Source of the DNA: Bremia lactucae | Taxonomy: Eukaryota; Oomycota; Peronosporomycetes; Peronosporales; Peronosporaceae | DNA: 64,000 nt | Reading direction: 5' to 3' | Assembly: GCF_004359215.1 (NCBI RefSeq) | Contig: NC_090618.1 | Location: 1,593,975 to 1,657,974 of the forward strand | In this document: positions 43,101 through 54,458 of the stretch, piece after piece | Numbering within the stretch: the first letter of the stretch is position 1 | Layout: each line of letters begins with the position of its first letter | Notes under the pieces: model-generated | What the model saw: the letters and a program-made list of their open reading frames with translations, nothing else | Told to the model about the DNA's origin: nothing | Databases searched by the model: none | Position numbers and translations under genes: made by a program

Positions 43101-45180
43101 GCAACAAGAACTGGACCTTACATTCTTAAATGAAACACACGACCCCGACCTCGCTATTCAGCGTCATTCCGACATCCTTGCGAGTCAATTGCAGTTTTTC
43201 CGTATCCAATATTACAAATTCAAGTCCGCTATGATTTCTAACGATACGCTAGTACGTGAAACGCACCAACCTTCATGGATGGAGTATTATCAAGCTCTAT
43301 CACATCGTTTTCAACAACGATTAGCATCTCCTCACTTCACAAAATTAGAAAACGCCATACGTTCGTGGCAGGACCATACTATTGTACAACCTCAACTAAA
43401 TCTCGCGTTCGGCGCCACTACAGCGCTATCAACCAACTCAATACAAACTACCAACTTGTCCACGCGTATCCACTCCCATTGCAACGCAGCAGTCAATCAC
43501 ATGGCTTCAAGTCAAGCAATCCTTCCAATAACTTGCAAGCTCGCTGTCGACTGTCATGACATTGTCAGTACCTACGATAACCTTTTCAAAGCTATTAAAG
43601 ATTCCAACGAGTTTCAAGAATGGCTACGATTTGTTGTTTATCGACCCGCACATGCATTTCAAGTCATGCAAACGACGTCATCTCATCCTATATCGTCCCT
43701 CTTCTACTGGAAAAACAACACCGAGCTATTAAACGCGATTGTCATGTCCGCACGACAATTTCAACGCGAGGAATGTCGCGAACTATGGAGATCTATCAGG
43801 TCCAGTGTCTACGTGTACTGTCAACGAATTCATGGCAACACTCTATAGTTTAAACAACCAAGTACTTATCAAGACCATACACTTGGACTTACGCTAATAT
43901 GGAGCCAATTCAAAGACTTGCCTCTACATCAAGACCCTCACGTTCGCACCAATGTCTCTCCGAATACACTACAACTCTACATATGCTCTCGTTACCATTC
44001 CTACACTGTCAAGTGGTTCAAATCGCTTGTGGCTATGATTACATAGCTCTTTTGCACGGCAGATCGAGGCTTATATACTTTTGGACGTGGCAAATTGGGT
44101 CGTTTAGACCATGGTAATGAAGACGATTGTTTTACTCCTCAATTCATTGCAATTTTTACTAAACTCTTGGCTTTAAAGACCCACGAAAGCGTGCAAAGTG
44201 TCGCATGTGGTCAAGAACATACCCTACTCGTGACGCAGAGAAGTAGTTTGCATGGCTTTGCATCGACAACATCTAAACGCCTTAAAGTAAGCGAGACAAC
44301 GAGGTGTTTCTTGGTAACTCGAGTGGATGGATTGGAGATTACTGCAGTGGCTTGTGGACGGAAAGATACAATGGCATTGACAATGCAAGGACGAGTTTAT
44401 GCAATCAGTGAAAGACGTTTAGGCACTGGTTTTGAGACGAATGAAGACACTTTTGTGCTGGTTGAAGGCATTCAAGCGTACAGAATTGTCGCAGTGGATG
44501 CAGAAGAATGCCATTCGTGTGCGTTAAGTGTCAATGAAGACGTTTATACGTGGGGCGTTGGAATTTTTAAAGCTTTGGGGTATAAGAATCGAGAAAAGTG
44601 TCGACAGCCGACGCTTGTAAAGGGTCCTTGGAATGGCAAAATTGGACATGTAGCCATTGTCGTGACTTTAATTCCTTGTGAAGGGTTTTCTACGTTGGTG
44701 GCTACAAGTAACGGGTTATTGTACGGATGGGGAGATGCGGCTACCGGACAATTGGGATCTGACGTCCTGACAGTACAGGATTTGGTCGTACATCAGATGT
44801 CGATACCTACAAAAGAAATGTTGCGTGTGACGTGTGCTGCGTACACTTCCGTTGTTTCTACGACGGAAGGTCATGCGTTTATGTGGGGTTCTTCAGCAGC
44901 AGGAGAAGGAGCTCTGTTGAATCGCGACGATGCAGTTAATCGAAACGTTGACTAATTGGATGAGGTTAATCATGGTCAAGTGGCTTGAGGTACTACAAGG
45001 TCTTCGTACTTTTTTGAAGATTGGTTTTCACGTGCAACAATTTTGTCGCACAGGAGAGCCATGACGCAAAAGCTTGTAAAATGGAACGAGATGAATTCAA
45101 AATAAATTTCCAAGAATAAAAAAAAAACATGTGCTAGATAATTAAGATTTGAAAGTGTAGCATAATGTCGCGTTCTTTGC
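40154..45180. repeat. Inverted duplication, right arm (partner 31071-36096)
   Basis: See partner. At 45180 it meets the LINE 3' end through the 16-bp target site. Confidence 0.93.
40450..44955 (+). pseudogene. Decayed inverted copy of the RCC1/CLU gene
   Basis: Same exon order and splice signals as 31296-35800. Lesions: a one-base deletion near 41894 (shifting from the frame of 41201-41950 to that of 41869-43848), a TAG at 43846-43848 where the other copy has Asn, and another one-base loss near 43975-43980 before the RCC1 part. RCC1 repeats are open again at 44095-44955. Amino-acid differences are scattered through otherwise well aligned blocks. Confidence 0.88.
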
Positions 45181-45186
45181 AAAGAA
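45171..45186. other. LINE target site duplication, 3' junction
   Basis: cgttctttgcaaagaa, the complement of the 16-mer at 22079-22094. It lies immediately beyond the (TC)n tail of the LINE. Confidence 0.88.
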
Positions 45187-45251
45187 GAGAGAGAGAGATT
45201 CATGACTGTCTATTACCCATTATTATCATGCGCTAGAAGTCTGAAATTCTC

Positions 45252-47341
45252 TTAGCCAGGAATACAGCGCCGGACGCGACGGTGATTCGTGGCACCCATC
45301 CAGAGGTAACGGGTCCCCGCTACCCACTGTAGGGTAAAAAGTTCAAGAGCAGCATGTAACCGCACCCCTTGAACTACTGTTTCCGCACCTCTATGTTCAC
45401 GCATAGCTAAGGCGTATAATTGACGTACACCTGTATTCCAGAAGCGCTGTACACTTTGCGTCGTCGTGGACTGCACACTTCGAAAAACGGCGTCATTTCG
45501 CTCGCACCATAAGTGCGTGACGCAGATAGAGCTCATTAGGAACCAAATCCGTCGCCACACCCGTTCGCCCGCCGCGATGTCGTCTTGAAACCGCTTCAGC
45601 AGCCGAAACCTCTGAAGCGCCGGGATCCTTGGGGCCTGGCGGTTGGCGCAATTGGTAAAGCACCTAGAATAGGCTTGAGGGGGAGCTGAAGCGCCAGTCC
45701 AGTGGCATAAGAATTTGCCCCAGCACGCACGCGCCTTCAGACAATCCCAGAAGACGTCTCTCGAAGTTTCTGGCATCCCGTGGCACGCTTGTAGTGCACG
45801 ACAGCTGTTGTCAGTGGGACGGCCTGCGTGATAGAAATTCAGTTGCTTGGTGGCGACACGGTGAGCCGTCCAAACTTTAAAAATCCGAGAGCCCATTGTC
45901 ATGTTTCCACACCTGGGATGGTAGTTGATGTGCCGCAGCCCGTAGCCACGTATCCGAGTGAATACTTGCGTCTAATCGCTCCAGCAAGGGTTTTAATGGG
46001 AGGGTGAGCTGACGTTTGTGGAGCTGAAAAGCTTGTCGAACAATCGCCTGACGTATCGATCCATTCGGGACCACGTGGGGCACACCCCACGCGTAACGAT
46101 GATGGTTAGGATGCGCGTAAAAGACCACTCCATGCTGCCGGAGGTACGAGGCCCAGCTTATTCGCTCTCCTTCCGATGCCGTGTCGAGCTCCGGCAGCTC
46201 CGTCAGAAAATACCAATGTAGTCCGTCAGCGGCCTGCTGCAATTGTACCAGACCCACGTCCGACGCGGATAGACCTCGTTGAGCACCCACGATGCGTCCC
46301 GTCGCTCAGTCGTCCCGGCATACTCATGACGAAACGGAGGGGGATGTCGAATCGACAAGACCGACTCCTGACCCAGTTCCGATCGAATCGGGAAATATGG
46401 AGACGCCAATAAAATAACAGTCGCCCACCGCCGAAGTTTGGGCTGGGAATACTTGACACCTTCCTGCCGCGAGGGAGGTATTGTAAATTCGAACTCAGAT
46501 TGTCCTGTCCGCCTAATGTGGAGATCCGCAATCGAACAGGTGTCAATTTGGTCGTACTTTGAGTGGGGCAGTTTCGCACCTGTCGCATCACGTATCCACG
46601 GATTGCCGCTCCAGCCAAACGTTCCCCAAAATTGATACACCGCGTGTAAATGATAATCAGGGGTAACGAAGTCGTCCGGAAATATAGTAGAGTAAGAAAG
46701 TACCCAATGGCCCCCGTTCCACTGGCTGCCAGCATGTTGCACCAGAGAATCAAAGTGTAAGGATACCCGATCTCGGCGGGGCACGGCTTGTACCGCCGTC
46801 GGTTCAAGAAGCCTGTCCAGGTCCCGGGCAAATGAGTCCTTTGAGGGTTTCAATGAGCGGAATGGTCGCTCTTGCCGCTGCTGCCAATCATGCATGAGCA
46901 TTCCAGAATTTGTAGACTGATCTTGGTACGCCCAGGAACGCCAGGCATAAAAATACTTGCCATGGCATTGGGTTAGCCATCTCAGTGCGTTGCGTTTTTA
47001 TAGCCACCTCGACCGAGGCGAGACCGACTCCACCAGCCTTTTTCGGCGTGTATAGTAAACCAGGATTTATCTTGTGGCGACTAGCTTCCGTCGAGGTCGC
47101 ATGCGCCCACAAAAATTGTTTATACATGTTTTGTATATCCTTGCGCGCCCATGCTGGTATCTCGAAAACCGCAGCCGTGAATAGTACCGACGGTAGTATG
47201 ATCGCATTGAGAATAAGCACGCGCTTGTCGACACTTGTTGTTATAGTCGTAGCTGTGAGCAATCGCCGCTGGAGCCGCCGAATACGTAGCGCCCAGTTGC
47301 GATGCTGGAGCTCACCTGTCCCGACTTCATACCCCAAGTAA
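45252..47341 (-). pseudogene. LINE ORF2 C-terminal region
   Basis: Protein-like blocks in different frames at 46888-47341 (thumb-type ILPSVLFTAAVFEIPAW and GGVGLASVE), 46203-46901, 45877-46290 and 45252-45902. The last has CRALQACHGMPETSRDVFWDC, resembling the Cys/His motif near many LINE ORF2 C-termini, with Asp where His is usual. At least three frame breaks. Confidence 0.75.
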
Positions 47342-47405
47342 CGCGTGGTCTCACCGGTCGGAAGAACCGATATATCGTGATAATCGGTGAGCTGGACCGC
47401 TTGAT

Positions 47406-48380
47406 TTAAAAAAATAATAATTTACTCTTGGCCGGCTGTGCATGCAAACCGGACAAAGCACCGAAGCGGGCGACAAGATGAAGCGCTGGTGTCAAATATT
47501 GCGCCTTATCGAGAAAAATGGTCGAGTCATCGACAAAGGCGGAAAATGTGTGGAAAACCCCCTGGCTACCTCGGCCTGGAAGACCTTGCAAGGCAGGAGA
47601 GTGTTGTATAGCTACCCCTAATAGCTCAACCGCCAATAGGAAAAGTAGAGGGGCAAGCGGGCATCCTTGCCTAATGCCTGATACGACCTGAACGGGTTCA
47701 GAACAATCTCCATTGACAAGAAAAGACGCCGTTGTTCCAGAATGTAGCCGGATAATAAGCTGAATATACCGTTCGCCGAAACCAAAACGACGTAGGGCTT
47801 CATACAAAAATTCCCGGTCGACTGTGTCATATGCCTTACGAAAGTCGAGCAAGAGGATGACTTGACTATCAATGGCCGCCCTTGTCTCATCGTGCTCGGC
47901 CGTTGAAAGTTGAGACATCATCATCATCGCAAGCTTGGACATCTGTCGTCCATGAACAAAGCCTTGCTGTGACAGCCCAACAAGTTTAGGCATAACCGCC
48001 TGTAGCCGCGTCGCTAAAACCTTGGCAAAAATTTTGTAACTCGTTTGTAATAAAGATATGGGCCGATAGTCCATGGCGTCTGTTGAGTCCCCTTTTTTAC
48101 GCAAGGGGATAATGAGTGCTTCCAGAAATGAGAGTGGGGGAGAGGCTCCGTCCAATATTTGATTACTGATGGTCACGAGGGCAGGGACGAGGAGAGCAGG
48201 CGTGTCCTTGTAGAAGTCATTATTTAGTCCGTCGGGACCCGCCGCCTTATGTCGGCTGAGACTCGTAATAGCTGTGAGGACTTCTACTTCCGTAAACTTG
48301 GATGTAGGGGCCTGATTCGCCCCGTTCAATAATAAGCGGTCGCTGGGGATGCTCACAAATCGCCGGATGGCCGATGGCAA
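47406..48380 (-). pseudogene. LINE reverse transcriptase, complete core
   Basis: 325-codon open block, identical to 27871-28643 where they overlap. Beyond that it shows FSAFVDDSTIF, the catalytic A/Y-x-D-D box in the form FVDD, and KSKLLFF. An in-frame TGA separates it from the endonuclease upstream. The catalytic residues look intact. Confidence 0.93.
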
Positions 48381-48398
48381 ATCTTCCAGTGGAGTCGT

Positions 48399-49670
48399 TC
48401 AATGTCGCGTCCCCAATATAGACGACCATTCGGACGCAAATTTATCAGCTACCGACATATTCCTGACAAAAATAGGCCCATGCTGCTGTATAACGTCCGT
48501 CACACTTTGTTCCCGTTCCCAATTGGAAACTCGTTGAAAAGTCCACCGTAACATATCCGAGGATCGTTCAAGGCGCTGTCCTAGGCGTACGAGATGTTGT
48601 AGAAGCAAGTCTTCGACGTTCCGCTCGATCCACTGCCCCCTGGAAGTCAAATTACATTCCGTTCGGTAAGTGTATTTTTGACGCAAGCGGGCACGTCGCT
48701 GCTTATCGCGCTTGCGGACCCGTCGAATACACCGGATACACTCCGCCACGTCGATATCCCAAGAGGTTGTCGACGCTCCTTGTCCAACGGCCATGTAATT
48801 TATCTGTTCGACGAGCTCAGCGATGACCCGGTCGAGATGGGAACTTTGAATAGGATACGTCACCTGACGGTGAGTGGGATGGAGTTGCTCGTTCTTCGGT
48901 GCGCGAAGATGAAGGACGACCTCCTGATGATCGGAAAGTTGAGGGGGCGTTTTTGTCGATACCCATTGGACTCGGTCCACCCAATGAGCCGGGACATAAA
49001 AACGGTCTATGCGACTGGCTCGGGCACCCTCCCAATACGTGAAGTGATCGTCAAAGTCGTTCTCTGCGTCATTCTCTGCATGATCTCTAATCACCCGCGC
49101 ATCTACCAATCCAGATGTGTTTATAAGCGCATCGAGTGCCGGACTTTCCGACCGGGTCGCGCGATGCTGGCCATAACGGTCGAGAGCTGGACTTTGCACG
49201 CAATTAAAGTCACCCACTATCATGGAGGTGGAGGTGTGTAGATCCCAAGCGAGAAGATTGTGAAAGTAGCCTTAACGGTCCCGTCTCTCAGTAGGAGCGT
49301 AAACATTCATCAAGATTGTTCTGTCGATGCGAACAGCAAGTGCACTTGTGCTCCATAAGTGCTGTTTCCATGCAGATACGTGTGGCGCAAACTGAGGAGT
49401 CAATAAAATCGCCACTCCCCCCCGGGTTGATGAACCTGTACTCCAGTAGGATAGAGTTGGGGCACTAGCCGCCAGGTGCAGGCCCCACATCCGTGCCCAG
49501 GAGACCCTTAATGCATCCGCTTCCTCGTCCGTGCTTACGTGGGTTTCCTATATACACCACGCTATTAGGCGCCGCTGTTTACGTACTCCCCGCCACGCTG
49601 ACATCCACCCATTCCGAGAACTCTTCTTAAAGCCGCGAACGTTCTGAGTGATGTAGGCCACGTCTCCATT
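48399..49670 (-). pseudogene. LINE ORF2 AP-endonuclease domain, second copy
   Basis: Same motifs and the same three in-frame stops as 26581-27852; translations are identical at 48399-49223 and 49272-49490. Confidence 0.87.
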
Positions 49671-50079
49671 CTGCTTCCGATGCTGATTGCTCAAAACGTC
49701 CTGGGGAGTAGCCCATTCCCGAAGCAAGCGAAGGCGCCCATACGCATCAACGTCGTCTAATGAAGCGGTGCGGATTTCTGAGACGTAAGGGACCCGTGAG
49801 CTGCCCTTAGTACTCGGGTAGTAACTGCGGATCAGCAGGTACTAAAGCGGTAGGAAAATAGTGCGCAAGCGTGCGCCAGTCAACTTCTTTCTCCCTTGGG
49901 GAATAGTAAGCTGATCGGTATCCAGAATTGCTTCTCAGTAACCGGACATGACGACGGAGTTTCTCCGGTATGAGGTCGGTGGGCTTACCGTCCCCGTGCA
50001 ACGCGGCTATCTCCTTATCAAACAACACGGCGCAGAGCAAATGTTGGCTTAGGCGGATACGCCGGCGCGGGTCGCAGAG

Positions 50080-52038
50080 TCATAATACATCATCCGCCGC
50101 ATAGTCGACAGCACGAAGACGAATCCAGTCTTCGGAACTGTCTATGAGGGGAGCGAGCCGTGAAAGGCCCACCCGATACATCGCACTTATGATCCATTGA
50201 TCTATCCATGCCTTCGTAGCCGCGTCCTTGACCTTGGCCTTGTAGGCGCGAAGCCCAGATAATAGGGAATCTTGACGCCATTTAGCGGTCCATTGGACGA
50301 GGACCTGAGAAACTAGGGCTACCAACAATTCACTGAGGAAAACAAACCGCCGCGCGTGGTGGAGGAGAATACCCGGGTCAAGATGCGCTGTATTCAGCCA
50401 AGACTCCACTTCGCCGTAAATGAGTGGATATGGCGTTCTTGCTATGGATGGCCATTCCGAGCCTAGCACAGACCAAACAGCTTGCCATTCGTCCTCATCA
50501 ATACGGTCAGCTGGTGGCTGAACATGAAGTTGATGCGGTCGCTCCCCCACCCTGCCTCGTTTCGCGGTAGCCATGAACAATGAACTGGCGGTAGCGTCAG
50601 CCTCCCCAGACCCAGATAAAGTGGCATGAATTCGTTTACGAGCCAATAAGTTGCTCCTGTGTGTAAGGACCATGGGGCGCTCAGGTATCAACGCCAGTGA
50701 AGACTCCACTGCAGCTGAACTGGTTAATTGTGTCGTCGACTGCGAGTGCACGACCAGAGTGGTCGGATATTCAGACGGTGAAGTAGAGTCACTGACCCTA
50801 CCATCCACAGGTCGCTGTCTGGCTGGGGATATCGGAGGCCAGGTAGGGTTTGGATCCGATCCAGGTGAGAGACCACATGGCGGATTATCTGGATCAGAAG
50901 CAGCCGGTCCATCGATACGGCTTGAGTGACGAGCTTGCGTGTTCGGTGTGAGTGAGGGTAAGTAGTGCCGCCCCCAGACCCGTAGAACCAAAGGTGGTAG
51001 GGTTGGTTGCTCAATCTTAGCAGCCTGTATGTCGTCAATGCAAGCCAGGACAGACAGTGGGTACGCAGTGGCCGTCTCCACGACTCGTCCATGTCTAGTA
51101 ACCGTCGTCGGGTGATACCTCTGGCACCTCCACTTACTCCCACCGCTGTCATGAAATTGAATGACATAGGCATCCCGCCGCACAAATGTGGCCGCCATTC
51201 TGAGAATGTCGCTGCCACCCCAGCAGTTGTCTGGCACGGTCGCGCCACGGTCTGATGGGGTACCCACATAGTCATACAAGTACCACTTGAGTTGATGTGA
51301 CGACTCCTTAGGGGACATTGAGGCCCACCCACGGCCGACCGCCTTTAACGCGGCTACCCGCTGGTCATGATTGAGCTGATCTTCCAGATTTAGGAGACCA
51401 ACGTTTTGTATGCCCCTTTTAACACAGGCAGTCAGCTGCTCGAATTGTGAGTCCGAGTTATCCATCGAGAAATCTGAAGCCGCTTGTGCAACGGCCATAG
51501 CGAGACTGTTACCCGTCGCAGGTGTTGTCACAGCCCTAGCCCCTAAGATGCGCTCCAGATCCCGCTCATGTGTGGGCTCTACCTCTGGTCGCGGCTCCAT
51601 AGGGATCGCATGAGCACCCCTCCTGTCGGCCTGGTCAATCAGTCTCTTCAGCTGCGTCCGTTCAGCCCGCTGTGCTGCTAAAAGTGTAGGTCCCGTCCTG
51701 ACCGGCGCCGGACCCCTGATCCCTGCCGCTCTTTTCCTGGCTGACTCCTCTGGTGTGAGCTGGATATCTTCGGACCGTACGACAGGTGCCGCGTGTACGA
51801 GCGAAACCGCACCCGTCCTGGGTTCCGCCGCAGCATGTTCGGTGCGGACCCGACCTACGCGAACACTCGAATCGTCCACGTCGTCCCGCAACGCATCATA
51901 TGCTCCTGAACAGAGCCTTGATGAGGTAGGAGGCGGCGGTGATGCTCCATGTGTCCATAACCTACCTCGTCCTCGAATGGGGCGTGAAAGCCAGGGCTGC
52001 TCTGTTTGCGCCTTAGGTTCCGTCCCTGGTGTAGCCGC
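50080..52038 (-). CDS. LINE ORF1, C-terminal part, second copy
   Basis: Open from the 100-N gap down to the stop at 50080 and identical in translation to the end of 22707-26171. The CCHC knuckle lies beyond the gap. It includes the WGG-containing segment (about 51185-51225). Confidence 0.85.
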   Translation of the reverse strand, partial: AATPGTEPKAQTEQPWLSRPIRGRGRLWTHGASPPPPTSSRLCSGAYDALRDDVDDSSVRVGRVRTEHAAAEPRTGAVSLVHAAPVVRSEDIQLTPEESARKRAAGIRGPAPVRTGPTLLAAQRAERTQLKRLIDQADRRGAHAIPMEPRPEVEPTHERDLERILGARAVTTPATGNSLAMAVAQAASDFSMDNSDSQFEQLTACVKRGIQNVGLLNLEDQLNHDQRVAALKAVGRGWASMSPKESSHQLKWYLYDYVGTPSDRGATVPDNCWGGSDILRMAATFVRRDAYVIQFHDSGGSKWRCQRYHPTTVTRHGRVVETATAYPLSVLACIDDIQAAKIEQPTLPPLVLRVWGRHYLPSLTPNTQARHSSRIDGPAASDPDNPPCGLSPGSDPNPTWPPISPARQRPVDGRVSDSTSPSEYPTTLVVHSQSTTQLTSSAAVESSLALIPERPMVLTHRSNLLARKRIHATLSGSGEADATASSLFMATAKRGRVGERPHQLHVQPPADRIDEDEWQAVWSVLGSEWPSIARTPYPLIYGEVESWLNTAHLDPGILLHHARRFVFLSELLVALVSQVLVQWTAKWRQDSLLSGLRAYKAKVKDAATKAWIDQWIISAMYRVGLSRLAPLIDSSEDWIRLRAVDYAADDVL

Positions 52039-52138
52039 NNNNNNNNNNNNNNNNNNNNNNNNNNNNNNNNNNNNNNNNNNNNNNNNNNNNNNNNNNNNNN
52101 NNNNNNNNNNNNNNNNNNNNNNNNNNNNNNNNNNNNNN
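52039..52138. other. Assembly gap, 100 N
   Basis: Exactly 100 N, separating LINE ORF1 from unrelated single-copy DNA. Confidence 0.99.
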
Positions 52139-52573
52139 GAGCGCCAAAACTAAACTTGACCAATCAATTAAAGCCATACAATTTACAAGTGAGAATTTCA
52201 TCATCGCCTCCTTTGACATCAAAATTGTATGCCCACCTAAAACGCATTAAAACTACGAAGAGCATCGAGAAGCACAAAGGCGGCGACAAAAAACGGCAAT
52301 ATGCTTCGACGTCATTCTCCGATGCAAGCAGACAGAAAACATCGTGTATAAAGCATGCGACTTGCATCCTTATTACTATTTACAGTCCATGCACATCCGC
52401 TTCACAGCAATAATACTTTTTATCGCGCAAGATAAGCTCAACTCAAAGCATCGTTATGCCTTTGTGAGCTCACGATTTTAAACTTCACAGAACCAGACTT
52501 TCGAATCGTTCATAACGGGTTTGCCCATTGCAAAACAGGCAAAAGAGCCATTTGCAAACGAGCATTTTCACCT
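52139..52573. other. No gene recognised
   Basis: Contains a 67-codon minus-strand frame (52164-52367) with no recognisable motif. Probably the 3' flank of the neighbouring gene. Confidence 0.45.
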
Positions 52574-54364
52574 TCATGTCGCCTTGTTAATAGGTAAGCG
52601 AGAAAGTCGTTGAATTTCCAATTGCAGCATTGCATCCCATGAATTACTTGAAATGTGCCCTTCGCCACGACTGAGGGCGACGAGACGAGCAAGTCGCAGC
52701 CACCGGTGAAGGTCGTCAATCTAGATTGCATCGGAAATGCATTAGAATTAAATCAGAACGAGACAAGTTCTCTTAAAGCTTACCGAGACGTTTTGTTTGG
52801 ACTTACGACACTTAACATAATGCTTTTCAGCCATCTCAGCTTCTTCATTGCCAATCGTGACGTTAAACGAACGCAACACGCACAAAAACAAGCGAAAGCA
52901 TTCCAACAACTCTTCAGTAGGTCTTTTAAAAGTCGTACAATTACCGGTCCCAACAACAGGCAACGAAACAATCGCAGGCACGATACTCTTGCCTTCTGAC
53001 AGAGTAATGACGGCCACATCTTGAGGAAAATCCTTGCTATAGTATTGAAAATCATACGGCAATACCATCTTGTCCATTAGCGACTGCAAAGCGCCTATAT
53101 TTTTGACCCCTTGCTCGTTTAATTGCCCTGTTGATAATCCCGTTTCATTCACAAGCAGCGTCGTGCCATTTGCCACTTGCAAGACCCCACTACGAAGCAC
53201 ATCGCACTCGTAATCTTTATACGGCACAAACGTGGTTGTGTTTAACGTGTTTATTGTTAAATCCACGCGCCCAACCATCGGCATCAACGAGCTTAACGTC
53301 ATGTGCATTGTATTCACAAAATCAGCCGTTTGCACTCGGATCGAAGACATCGTTAGGAATAAATTGAGTGACAAATTTCCAAGTGGGGTCGATAAATCAG
53401 CCCGAGCATACACGTGTGACAGCAACACTAAGAGCAAATACTCAGCCGTCAGTGTATCGCCACCAACTGTTTGAGCCAAATATTCCACAAGTTGCAACCG
53501 CATTGCCAGAATGTCCATGTTGTAGCCAAGCCGATTCCATTCAAGCTGGCAAAATGTCGTAAGTGAAGTATTGCTCTCTCCAATTTGTTGATAAAATGCC
53601 ACCGATTTGTGAGGACGCACGTGGTGTAAAATTTGGAGACTGCTGACATGGCAGCAGTGGAGAACGACCCCGGATCGGTCGTTTCGGTGCATGTTATTAA
53701 TACAATCTGATAGCTGCAATTCCTCGAGCTGGTTGAGATTAAAATTATCTGCAAGATTGTCGTTTTGAGAGTGTGGGCCAGGTATCATTAAATCTAAGAT
53801 GCCGACGAATTCAAACGCTTCATTCACCTTGAATGCGTCCAACGAAATGTTTTTGTGCTGGCCGTCGTAGACGTAAATATGGACAGCTTCGGGCAGTAAA
53901 AACGCTTGATTTTGCTCCTTTTTCAGCGTGTTTTCAGCCTTTGATCTTTTGCCATGCACGTCGTTCTTTTCCTGCTGCAAATCGCAATTCAGCTGGTCCT
54001 CCATAGAGCGCTCACTTCTCTTCGAAGTTGCAAAACATGCATTCTCTTCACATTGGTTACCATCACTTTGCGTGGGTATATGGGCACGGTACGCAATATG
54101 GGTCCAGTCACTCGCGTGGGGGAAAAGTGTGACAAGAAGCGGCACACGCTCGACCAATTGTTTGCGCACCGCCTCATCATCAGTCAATGCGACCGCTGTG
54201 TCGTCTAGAACGACGAACTCTGGATCTTGCACGTCTCGAATGACTCCACGAAACTTTAGCACACTGCCGTCGTGGTACTTTCCCAAGCAAAAAGCTCCTT
54301 CGTCCAATACGGGGACATTTGCAATATCGCGTGACGCCGAGAGTTGCGATGAGAGATCTAACAT
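52574..54364 (-). CDS. MCMBP: MCM complex-binding protein (MCMBP/ETG1 family)
   Basis: Two exons, 52784-54364 and 52574-52720, joined across a 63-nt intron (donor gtaagc, acceptor tctag, phase 0); 575 residues. Near the N-terminus, GSVLKFRGVIRDVQDPEFVV is the family's opening OB-like block. Later, LTAEYLLLVLLSHVYAR and STPLGNLSLNL are the AAA-like core signatures of MCMBP. Exon 2 restores the conserved end LHRWLRLARLVALSRGE, which strongly supports the splice. MCMBP binds MCM2-7 in the nucleus and helps assemble or unload it during S phase. Somewhat shorter than animal homologues. ATG at 54364 directly precedes the conserved start. Confidence 0.9.
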
Positions 54365-54458
54365 TCCTAAGAATTAAAATAAAAATGAGACATATTAGTG
54401 TGTGTTTTTATTCAGTCGTTCCGATCGATGACTGGTCAAAAATCTTTTGACTATCAAA
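54365..54458. promoter_or_regulatory. 94-bp intergenic region between divergent genes
   Basis: The MCMBP ATG (54364, minus) and methyltransferase ATG (54459, plus) are only 94 bp apart, so both promoters and 5' UTRs must fit or overlap here. No specific element identified. Confidence 0.5.

Larger units (their letters stand above)
45187..52038 (-). mobile_element. LINE retrotransposon, 3' portion (5' lost in gap)
   Basis: The minus-strand copy of the same LINE. 52038-47608 pairs base for base (sum 76,251) with 24213-28643; 47607-45187 supplies the 3' part missing on the left. After the last stop (45252) there is a short 3' UTR ending in a (TC)n run instead of poly(A). It is truncated at its 5' side by the 100-N gap at 52039. 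Confidence 0.92.

Noticed and set aside
44976..45203. Open frame crossing the LINE 3' junction
   Set aside because: It starts in LINE tail and runs into host flank, so it cannot be an ancestral gene.
46018..46412. Plus-strand open frames in the LINE 3' half
   Set aside because: Antisense shadows of the ORF2 C-terminal region.
48678..49241. 187-codon open frame antisense to the LINE endonuclease (also at 27010-27573)
   Set aside because: It is the complement of a well-supported endonuclease domain and has no protein signature of its own; GC-rich sense coding leaves the antisense frame open.
52164..52367. 67-codon minus-strand frame beside the 100-N gap
   Set aside because: Starts with ATG but has no motif and no supporting context; could be chance.
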